Shown: positions 1-7,100 of the stretch, piece by piece
Layout of the letters: the number at the start of each line of letters is the position of its first letter
How positions within the stretch are numbered: the stretch's first letter is position 1
NCBI GenBank assembly: GCA_028293365.1
Contig: JAQGOX010000489.1
Coordinates: 1-7,739, forward strand
Source of the DNA: Verrucomicrobiales bacterium
GTDB taxonomy: Bacteria > Verrucomicrobiota > Verrucomicrobiia > Limisphaerales > SXQI01
Reading direction: 5' to 3'
DNA length: 7,739 bases
Made by a program: the position numbers and the translations under genes
The notes under the pieces: model-generated
The model's input: the letters and a program-made list of their open reading frames with translations, nothing else
What the model was told of the DNA's origin: nothing
Database searches by the model: none

Positions 1-562
1 TACCATCGGACACTTTGATTCGAATGCCAGTCGCCGATATTGGGCTGTTGTTCGTTGAAGCAATTTCAAAGCGGTGCCGCAACCATGAGTGGAACGCGCC
101 ATCGCTGCCGCGATATTGAATCGTTCCGACGGTGGCCCATCCCGTGGTGGAATTCTCAGTCTCCGCCGTATCGACGCCGGGATTTGCCGAAGAGGTTATC
201 TGGAAAGTGTAACTGCCAACAGCCCGGTCCGTGAAAGCACCGGCCGGCGTTCGCTCAGTGTCATCACCGTTATCACGTCCCCAGGCAACGTTGCTAAGTG
301 TAATCGAACTGCCAAAACTCAAGCCGACAAAAAGATTAGTGTCTGAGCCGCCTCCAACGCCGCGATCAGAAATCCAACTGTTCTTATTGCCGTAAAGGCC
401 ATCGTTGATGTGTGAGATCAAGTGAATACCGCCAAAATCCAATTCGCTGCTGCCGAATGCGACCGTTCCTTTTGTGGCGAGCGCGGCATTATCGGGAGGC
501 GCCGCGCCTGCTGCGGGATTTGCAAACTCACCGTCATTTCCATCCCAGGAAATGGAATAGCC
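1..562 (-). repeat. F5/8C-like module 5 of the repeat protein, cut by the window edge
   Basis: Fifth module (W900 in S-W-D-G-N-D-G). It is complete up to G-I-R-I-K-V-S-D-G, where the window ends, about ten residues before the expected module end. Its loop GDDTERTPAGAFTDRA is nearly the same as in module 1, so modules 1 and 5 are the closest pair in this region. The array may continue to the left. Confidence 0.78.
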
Positions 563-3244
563 CCCAGTGTTTTTGACGGTGAGGTTCTCCTGAGGATTGA
601 CCTCCAATTCATCAATATCGGTTTGAATGCTGGGAACCTTAATACGAATGCCAGTCGCTGCGATCGGATTACCTCCGGAGCTGACCTCAAAACGATGCCG
701 ATAATAGGAACGGAAGCCGGTTGTATCGGTTTTATAATTGATTGTTCCGACTGTGGCCCACCCAGTATCTGGATTTCCCGTTTCGAGGGTGGAATTCGAA
801 GGGTTCGAAACCGCAGTGACCTGGACCGTATAAACTCCGAGGGCTCGATCGGTGTACGGCCCAGGTGGAACTTTTTCCGCGTTGTCGCCATTATCACGGC
901 TCCAGGCAATGGTGCGCAACTGAATCGACTTTCCAAAAGTTAATCCGATAAAGGGATTGGGGTCGGCGGGCGCTGCGGTAAAATCGGGAATCCAGCTATG
1001 CGAATTACCGTACAGGCCGTCATTGACGTTCGAAATTAAATGAACGCCATGTCCATATTGGCTGCTGCCAAAGGCGGTTGTGCCTTGCGAAGCAAGTGCG
1101 GCATTAGAAGGCGCTTTTGCCGGCGCATTGGTATCGTTGAACAAGCCGTCATTGCCGTCCCAGCCGATTAGATAGGCACCGCTGCTGGTGATTATAACGG
1201 GTGGCGGTGGAACACTTGATGGATTAACTTCAATTTCATCTATATCCGTCGCGTCGCTCGAAACCTTGATGCGGATTGCCGTTGCCTGAATAGCAGACCC
1301 GTCAGCGGAAGCAACATCGTAACGGTGCCGAAGCCAGGGGTTAAAGTCTGGCGGAGCCTGGCCGGTGTATTCAATAGTGCCGAGGGTCGTCCAACCCGTT
1401 GCCGGGTCCCCCGTTTCAGTAGTTGCAACTCCCGGATCGGATACGGTAGTTGATTGAAGCGTGTAAATGCCCTGCCAGCGATCAGGTATCTGATTCATGT
1501 TGTCCCGCCCAAATGCAATACTCTTAATGGCGATTTTTTTGGAGAATTTCACCCCAATGAAAGTTCCGGCAGCCGGGTCGATATTCGGGTCGATTTCGTT
1601 CGGCCCCATGATCCAGCTATGGCTGTTGCCATAGAGGCCGTCAATGACGTTGTCAATATCGTGGATTCCGCCGTTCGGAAAATATTGGCCGCTGCCAAAG
1701 GCGGTCGATCCATTCGCCGCCAGGGCATCGTTTTGTGGCGCACTCGCGCCAGCGCTCACGGAGGAAAACTCACCGTCGTTGCCATCCCATTTGAGGCTAA
1801 ATGGGACCTGCGGAGTAATTACGATCAGACCAGTGGATATTGCCTCCAAAGCAGCATTAGGATTTACTTCGATTTCGTCTAAATCCATATTGCCGTCAGA
1901 AACTTTAATGCGCAGGCCAGTCGCATTGATTGGAGCACCACCCCGGGAAACCGCAAACGAATGCCGCAAGGAGGGAGTGAAAGGGATCCCAGCCGCCTTG
2001 TAATTGACGGTGCCGATCGTAACCCAGCCCGTGGCAGGATCGCCAGTTTCCGAGGTATTGACTCCTGGAGTTGCGACTTGCGTCACCTGCAATGTATAAA
2101 CACCAATCGCCCGATCCTGCAGTTTACCCCCGCAACAATCGGTGTCATCACCATTATCCCGGCTCCAAGCGATGGTTTTGATCGGAACAGTGTCTCCGAA
2201 ATTCAAGCCGACATAAGCGTTCGTATCGGGTTTCGTAAAATCAGAAATCCAACTGTGAGTGTTTCCATATTTGCCATCGATAACGTTGGTGATGAAATGG
2301 ACGCCCTGGCCGAACTCGCTGCTCCCAAAAGCGATCGTTCCACTGGACGCCAGTGCCCTGTTCTTTGGAGCCAAAGCGGGAGAGTTCGTATCGTAGAATT
2401 TCCCTTCATTTCCATTCCAATCAATCGCGTAACCCGTATTGCTGCTGATCAGGATAAAGCTCGTAATCGGTGGCGTAGGATCGGCGGGCGGATTCACCTC
2501 GATTTCATCGATGTCTGTCCCTCCGTCGGAGACTTTGATTCTTATGGCTGTGGCGGAAATCGGTTTCCCGCCCGCAGACACATCGTAGCGGTGTCGAAGA
2601 TAGGCACTGAAGGAAACGTTGTCGTTGCCCGATTTGTATTGGATCCCGCCTATTGTCGCCCACCCGGTATTGGCATCTCCGGTTTCCAAAGTCTCAACGC
2701 CCGGAGTCGTCACCGCCGTGAACTGCAGGATATATGACCCTATGGCACGATCTGTGAACGCTGCCGGAGGGGTTCTTTCGGTATCGTCTCCGTTATCCCG
2801 TGACCATGCGACACTGCTAACTGCAACCGCTTTTCCAAACGCGACACCTATAAAAGCATTTGTATCAGGAACCCGAAAATCGGAAATCCAGCTCGAGCTG
2901 TTTCCATAGAAACCATCGATCACATTCGGAAAATCGTGAATTCCCCCCGGGAGAAAAGCGGAGCTGCCAAATGCGACCGCCCCCGCCGATGCGAGGGCAA
3001 TATTGTCTGGCGCGCTCGCGCCTGCTTCCGGGTCGCTGAATCCGCCGTTATTGCCGTCCCAGGAAATTGAATACCCCGGAGCGTTTGTAATAACGACGCG
3101 ATCGCTCTGCGCAAAAGTCGCTACGGTCCACGAAGAGAATAACAAAAGGAAAAGGGGCAGACGATTGCGCTTTAACAACGGAATTCGATCCTGATCTTTA
3201 ACACAAACTGCACTCCCAACGGAGAAGAATCGAGGAAGGGTCAT
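1..3244 (-). CDS. Secreted tandem-repeat protein with at least five F5/8C (discoidin-like) modules, C-terminus off window
   Basis: A single minus-strand frame stays open from the ATG at 3244 to the left edge. It has 1081 codons without TAA, TAG or TGA, and an in-frame TAA lies upstream at 3275-3277. Residues 1-45 form a signal peptide (KRNR, then a Leu/Phe-rich core, possible cleavage after T-F-A45). The rest is a tandem array of modules of about 205-214 residues. Conserved Trp residues of the W-D/N-G-N motif fall at residues 62, 276, 486, 695 and 900. Each module runs W-D-G-N, A-L-A-S, A-F-G-S-S, D-G-x-Y-G-N, S-W-I, A-W-S-R-D-N, T-G-W-x-T-I-G, L-R-H-R-Y and ends D-I-D-E-I-E-V-N-P. This order matches an F5/8 type C galactose-binding-like fold, which usually binds glycans or surface ligands. 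Expected location is the periplasm, cell surface or outside. An alternative start is TTG at 3178, with AGGA upstream and a more compact signal peptide. No catalytic domain is visible; one may lie in the missing C-terminal part. Function is inferred from fold only. Confidence 0.9.
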   Translation of the reverse strand, partial: MTLPRFFSVGSAVCVKDQDRIPLLKRNRLPLFLLLFSSWTVATFAQSDRVVITNAPGYSISWDGNNGGFSDPEAGASAPDNIALASAGAVAFGSSAFLPGGIHDFPNVIDGFYGNSSSWISDFRVPDTNAFIGVAFGKAVAVSSVAWSRDNGDDTERTPPAAFTDRAIGSYILQFTAVTTPGVETLETGDANTGWATIGGIQYKSGNDNVSFSAYLRHRYDVSAGGKPISATAIRIKVSDGGTDIDEIEVNPPADPTPPITSFILISSNTGYAIDWNGNEGKFYDTNSPALAPKNRALASSGTIAFGSSEFGQGVHFITNVIDGKYGNTHSWISDFTKPDTNAYVGLNFGDTVPIKTIAWSRDNGDDTDCCGGKLQDRAIGVYTLQVTQVATPGVNTSETGDPATGWVTIGTVNYKAAGIPFTPSLRHSFAVSRGGAPINATGLRIKVSDGNMDLDEIEVNPNAALEAISTGLIVITPQVPFSLKWDGNDGEFSSVSAGASAPQNDALAANGSTAFGSGQYFPNGGIHDIDNVIDGLYGNSHSWIMGPNEIDPNIDPAAGTFIGVKFSKKIAIKSIAFGRDNMNQIPDRWQGIYTLQSTTVSDPGVATTETGDPATGWTTLGTIEYTGQAPPDFNPWLRHRYDVASADGSAIQATAIRIKVSSDATDIDEIEVNPSSVPPPPVIITSSGAYLIGWDGNDGLFNDTNAPAKAPSNAALASQGTTAFGSSQYGHGVHLISNVNDGLYGNSHSWIPDFTAAPADPNPFIGLTFGKSIQLRTIAWSRDNGDNAEKVPPGPYTDRALGVYTVQVTAVSNPSNSTLETGNPDTGWATVGTINYKTDTTGFRSYYRHRFEVSSGGNPIAATGIRIKVPSIQTDIDELEVNPQENLTVKNTGGYSISWDGNDGEFANPAAGAAPPDNAALATKGTVAFGSSELDFGGIHLISHINDGLYGNKNSWISDRGVGGGSDTNLFVGLSFGSSITLSNVAWGRDNGDDTERTPAGAFTDRAVGSYTFQITSSANPGVDTAETENSTTGWATVGTIQYRGSDGAFHSWLRHRFEIASTNNSPISATGIRIKVSDG
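593..1177 (-). repeat. F5/8C-like module 4 of the repeat protein
   Basis: Fourth complete module (W695), preceded by a Pro-rich linker (S-S-V-P-P-P-P). The post-R-D-N loop is GDNAEKVPPGPYTDRA, the same length as in module 1. It ends D-I-D-E-L-E-V-N-P. Confidence 0.8.
1220..1804 (-). repeat. F5/8C-like module 3 of the repeat protein, variant loops
   Basis: Third complete module (W486). It differs from the others in two places. After S-W-I it has an insertion rich in Asp, Asn and Pro (MGPNEIDPNIDPAAG). The long acidic loop after R-D-N is shortened, so only six residues separate R-D from D-R (RDNMNQIPDR). The rest of the pattern, including L-R-H-R-Y-D-V and D-I-D-E-I-E-V-N-P, is kept. Confidence 0.8.
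1859..2434 (-). repeat. F5/8C-like module 2 of the repeat protein, with a Cys-Cys loop
   Basis: Second complete module (W276 in D-W-N-G-N, ending D-L-D-E-I-E-V-N-P). The loop after W-S-R-D-N reads GDDTDCCGGKLQDRA, so it carries a vicinal cysteine pair (residues 370-371) where the other modules have Glu-Arg-Thr-Pro-like residues. These are the only cysteines I see in the visible mature protein. Confidence 0.8.
2489..3076 (-). repeat. F5/8C-like module 1 of the repeat protein
   Basis: First complete module, from G-Y-S-I-S-W62 to the D-I-D-E-I-E-V-N-P end. It has the long acidic loop GDDTERTPPAAFTDRA after the W-S-R-D-N motif. A Pro-containing linker (P-A-D-P-T-P-P) joins it to module 2. DNA identity to the other modules is visibly much lower than protein similarity, so the duplication looks old. 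Confidence 0.8.
3110..3244 (-). other. Signal peptide of the repeat protein
   Basis: The first 45 codons give a basic stretch K25-R-N-R28, then a hydrophobic core LPLFLLLFSSWTVA (residues 29-42), then T-F-A45 before Gln46, a plausible signal peptidase I site. From the ATG at 3244 the n-region is unusually long (about 28 residues). From the in-frame TTG at 3178 the peptide would be 23 residues and of classic shape, with AGGA about 10 bases upstream. No good ribosome binding site precedes the ATG, so the start is unresolved. Confidence 0.8.
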
Positions 3245-3341
3245 AGTAGTTATATGGATTTGTATGGTCGTTGCTTAACGGGAATTGGCATGACGATAGC
3301 AAAAACCGTGAGCCAGACTATCCCCCGTTCGGGTGAAACGA

Positions 3342-3367
3342 GCGCTCGACTGTTCATTTCCGAGCGC
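3342..3367 (-). other. GC-rich inverted repeat in the spacer between regulator and repeat-protein genes
   Basis: GCGCTCG at 3342-3348 and its perfect complement CGAGCGC at 3361-3367 can form a 7-bp stem with a 12-base loop, about 40-65 bases after the regulator stop. The left arm lies within a perfect 10-bp palindrome, CGAGCGCTCG (3339-3348). No T-tract follows on the minus strand, so a standard intrinsic terminator is not supported. It could be a transcript hairpin or a protein-binding site. Nothing else is recognisable in 3245-3404; no convincing -35/-10 pair was found. Confidence 0.3.
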
Positions 3368-3404
3368 CTTTCGTTGCAGACGACGAACGCAGTCCATCTG
3401 TAAA

Positions 3405-4196
3405 CTAGCGCTCCGAAACAGGGGAACTTTTCTTAAGATAATGCATTGCCGCCTCGGTTCTCGAGCGAACATGCAGTTTCTCGTAGATGTTCTTCAAGTG
3501 GCTTCGGACCGTTTCCAGGCTAACGCACAACGCCTCCGCGATCTCCTTATTAATATATCCTTTTGCCACGTACTTGAGAACTTGCTGCTCGCGGTCCGTC
3601 AGATCCAGTTTCGATTCGGAAGATGGCCCAGTTTTTTGAAATGACTGAACGACCATGCGCGCAATGTGGCTCGACATGGGAGCTCCACCTTGAAACACCT
3701 CCTGGATCGCACTGAGAATAGCTTCCGGAGCTGTTCGTTTCAGAAGGTAACCGCTCGCGCCCGCTTCCAGCGCTCCAAATATCTGCTCAGAATCTTCATA
3801 AACCGTGAGCATGATCACGAAAACTCCGGGCAGGATCGCCTTCAGTTTTCGCACGCATTCGACTCCGGACATGCGCGGCAGGTTGATATCCATTAGGACA
3901 ACATCCGGACGCTGTTGGGGCAGCGCAACCAGCGCTTCTTCTCCTGTTCCCGAAACGCCAGCACAGACGCACGATTCCGATGACTGAATCAGAGCAGCCA
4001 GACTCGCGCGAACACGCTCATCATCTTCGACGATCCAGACTGCTATTGGCACCCTGTCGCAACCTCTGACCTGGCCAGCATCGTTTTCAACTTCTCGCAA
4101 TGACGCCTTGAACTTACTTTCCATTAATCTTTGCCTTTCCGAATTTTTGATTCGAACTAAATTAAGCACCGGCTTCTTTCTCCAGCGACGGCCCAT
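3405..4196 (-). CDS. NarL/FixJ (LuxR-type) two-component response regulator
   Basis: This is the DNA-binding response regulator that takes phosphate from the adjacent histidine kinase. Numbering here counts the TTG at 4199 as residue 1. The receiver domain spans about residues 52-165: acidic pair D59/D60 in W-I-V-E-D-D, phosphoacceptor D104 in V-L-M-D-I-N-L-P, switch Thr T132 in M-L-T-V-Y-E-D, and conserved K154 in Y-L-L-K-R. The LuxR helix-turn-helix spans about 199-257 (LTDREQQVLKYVAKGYINKE, then V-S-L-E-T-V-R-S-H-L-K-N-I-Y-E-K-L). The ATG at 4196 overlaps the kinase stop by one base, which suggests translational coupling. The start is uncertain: an ATG at 4124 (239 aa, with GAAAGG upstream) and a GTG at 4052 (215 aa, AGAGG ten bases upstream) are in frame. 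The GTG version starts right at the first receiver strand and has the family's usual length. The targets are unknown; the repeat-protein gene downstream is a candidate. Confidence 0.95.
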   Translation of the reverse strand: MGRRWRKKPVLNLVRIKNSERQRLMESKFKASLREVENDAGQVRGCDRVPIAVWIVEDDERVRASLAALIQSSESCVCAGVSGTGEEALVALPQQRPDVVLMDINLPRMSGVECVRKLKAILPGVFVIMLTVYEDSEQIFGALEAGASGYLLKRTAPEAILSAIQEVFQGGAPMSSHIARMVVQSFQKTGPSSESKLDLTDREQQVLKYVAKGYINKEIAEALCVSLETVRSHLKNIYEKLHVRSRTEAAMHYLKKSSPVSER

Positions 4197-4198
4197 CA
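4194..4198 (-). promoter_or_regulatory. TGATG stop/start overlap between kinase and regulator
   Basis: The kinase stop TGA (4198-4196) shares its A with an ATG (4196-4194) in the regulator frame. A purine-rich GAGAG lies about four bases before the overlap region. This arrangement commonly couples translation of a kinase and its regulator. It matters only if the most upstream regulator start is the one used. Confidence 0.5.
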
Positions 4199-7100
4199 AT
4201 CTCTCGCTCGGCCCTGCATATTCATCCGAAAGGATATCTTTGTGCCATGGGCGTGGGAGCTACAGATTTCGAGTTCGCCCCGGATTTTTGCCAACCGCTC
4301 GCGCATATTATTTAAGCCATCCCCCGGCGCCGAAACGGCCAGAGGATCGAATCCACAGCCGTTATCCTCGAAATTTACAAAAAAATAATCTTGATCCATC
4401 CCCATGCGCAATGACACCTCCGAGGCCCCGGAGTGTTTGACAATGTTCTGAACGGCTTCTTTCGCAAGTAGCAGGAGATTGTGCCTTTCTTCGGCCGATA
4501 ACGGGTGGTCCGGCAGGCAATCAGGAATATTCAAACGGCACCGAATGGAGGTGGAAGAAAAAAAATCCTGCACGTACTGCGAGAGGTAATTGGCGAGATG
4601 ATCAAGCGAGTCATTCTTCGGATTGACCGCCCATACAATTTGATCCACCGAACGGACTACAGACCGTGCAGTCCGGGCTATCTGCTCAAACTCTTCCTGT
4701 ACTTCACCTGACTTATTGCTCTTTCGCTGGCCAATATCCCCAAGGAATGCAATGAGTGTAAGACTCGCTCCGATGTCATCATGAATATCGTGCGCGATCC
4801 GGGCTCGCTCGCGTTCGAGTCCCTGTTGGTGTTCAAGGCGTTCAAGCTGCAGCAGGTATTTTTTCTGGAGCATGAATCGAACAATCGAAATGGTCGAACC
4901 AAGTGCAATGATTACCACGAGCGCCGAAAACCACCAGGTTTGCCAGAATGCCGGAAGCACGGTAAATGCGAAACTCGCCATTTGCTCATTTCCCGTCCAA
5001 ACGCCCTCGCTATTAGATGCAACGACCCGAAACTGGTAATCTCCCGGGGCAAGGCTGTTGTATTGAGCAAAACGCTCATTGGAGGAATCACTCCAGGATC
5101 CCTCCAAACCTTCCATTTTCCACTTAAAGCGGATTTTCTCCGGTGAGACGAAACTCAAGGAGGTGAATCGGAATTCAAATCGCCTGGCTCCAGCGCCGAA
5201 CCGCATAACTGGAGCAGACTTTCGATCAAGAGTTTCCGCAGTCGAATGCCCCTTTCGCTCGTCGCGATTCCCCGCGTTTTCCCTGCCGTCAGCCTTCCAA
5301 ATGCTTTGGCCGTCGACCAGCAACTCCTCAATCAACGCCGGCGCCGCCTCGTTCCTGGCCGTACTGGAAGCTGGATCGATTCTTACCAAACCTTTAACCG
5401 TGGAAAACCAGAGTATTCCATCCCGGCTCCTCAATCCGGCGGGATGAAATCCACCCGTACACTCCAGGCTCTCCATCCCATCACCTTTTCCGTACGAAAT
5501 AATATTGAGCATTGAAGTTTTATCGCTCGCAGCCATGTTCAGATTCTCGTTTGAAATCCGGAAAATTCCCTGATTTGATCCCAGCCAGAAATCCTGGCCG
5601 GCATCCTGAAGAATCTGCGAAATCACATTATCTTTGAGTCCCTGTTTCGCGGTTAGCGCCGAGAATTTTCCAGCCTTCAATCGCGTTAGTCCGCCGCCCC
5701 CTGTGCCGATCCATAAACTGCCATTGCGATCCTCGTATAAGGTCCGAATGAAATCACTTTCGAGGCCGTCACGACGAGAGAAAACCGTGAAGCCATGCTG
5801 GTCGAACCGATTCAGTCCACCGCCACTCGTACCGATCCAAATATTTCCGGAAACATCTTCGAGTATGCAGGTGATGAAATTCGCGGAAAGCCCGTCTCGG
5901 GTGGTGAAATGCTTGAAAGTTCCATCCTTGTAATAATCAAGCCCTCCTTCATACGTCCCAATCCACAGTCCACCCGCTCGATCTTCGCAGAGCGCAATGA
6001 CCACATCATCTGACAGGCCATCCCTTCGCAAATAATTCACCACGGAATTCCCCGTTTTTCGGAATAGCCCCTGCCCCCATGTTCCGATCCATAAGCTTCC
6101 GTCTTTTGCCGGCAGCAACGACCAGATGCAGGCGTTATCCAAAAGGTAGCTGATATAGGCAGGACCGGGTTTGCCATCGCGCCATGCGTTTAAACCACCG
6201 CAGTTCGAACCAATCCATATTTCTCCGGTTGAATCCTCAGCCACTGACATGATTACTTCGTGCGACAGCCCATCTCTCGTGGTGTAGGTTGCAAGCTTGC
6301 GCGGCTTGAGCCGCATCAATCCCCCTCCATTGCTTCCAAGCCAAACGTTACCCTCGCGATCTTCGAAAATCGCGCGGATCGAGTTACTCGAGAGACCCTC
6401 CTGAGTGGTGATTCTGAGGGATTTTCCGTTTCGCAGCCGGCTTATGCCACCCGACGCGGTGCCTATCCACAAATCGCCGTTACGGGTTTCGCACACCTCC
6501 CAAATATCATCGGGCACCAATCCGTATTCGTGACCGAAAATAGTCAACTGTCCCGCTCGCAATCGGGCAATATACATATTGGCACCTCCAAACCAGAGAT
6601 CGTCACTCTTTCCTTTCGCCAGAGTTGATACAGAAGTAAACCCGGCAGGATCCCCTTGGATAGGTGGCGCAAGAATCTGCTCGTTCCTGATGACCTTCAG
6701 ATTGCCTTCTGAAATGGTCCATAGATTCCCGGCATCGTCCATCTGGAGTCGGAGAAAGTTTTGTCCGGCCAGCCCCGGTTTTGGCAGAACGGTACTGATT
6801 CGACCGCGAGCCCACAGATTCAAACCAGAAAGGGTCCCGATCCAAATTCGTCCTTCGGAATCTTCTTCCAGAGACAAAACAACGTTATGGGCCAGTCCCT
6901 GCTCTTTTGTGTATGTTTCAAATTTCCCGGCGTGAAAACGAATCAATCCGCCACCGTCAGTTCCGATCCAAAGGTCTCCGCTTGCTGCCTGACGCAGGCA
7001 AGCAATCGGATTGTTGGGAAGACCGTCCGCTTCTCCGAAAGTCAAAAATCGAACCCCGTCAAACCGGACAAGCCCATGAAATGTTCCGATCCAAAGGTAA

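Noticed and set aside
418..936. Minus-strand open frame of 172 codons
   Set aside because: It is in a different frame from the repeat gene, which spans the same bases with conserved protein motifs. It is a shadow.
1961..2737. Plus-strand open frame of 258 codons and other plus-strand frames across 40-3200
   Set aside because: They lie antisense to the continuous minus-strand repeat gene. Their translations show no domain, no signal and no consistent pattern, and they recur in step with the modules because they are shadows of the repeats.
1..3076. Regularly spaced repeats that might suggest a CRISPR array or DNA satellite
   Set aside because: The spacing is about 610-640 bases, conservation is at protein level rather than DNA level, and the frame is open throughout, so these are coding modules.
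3245..3300. TATAAC and TACAAAT as possible -10 boxes before the repeat gene
   Set aside because: No acceptable -35 at proper spacing was found, and TATAAC lies only a few bases before the ATG. The motif match is too weak to call a promoter.
3323..3332. Short inverted repeat CCCGTTCGGG as a terminator after the regulator
   Set aside because: Four-bp stem with a two-base loop and no T-tract; not enough for a terminator.
3275..3472. Minus-strand frame of 65 codons overlapping the end of the regulator
   Set aside because: Its first part overlaps the regulator's conserved LuxR domain in another frame, and the rest has no recognisable features or ribosome site. Its only use is to show the in-frame stop upstream of the repeat gene's ATG.
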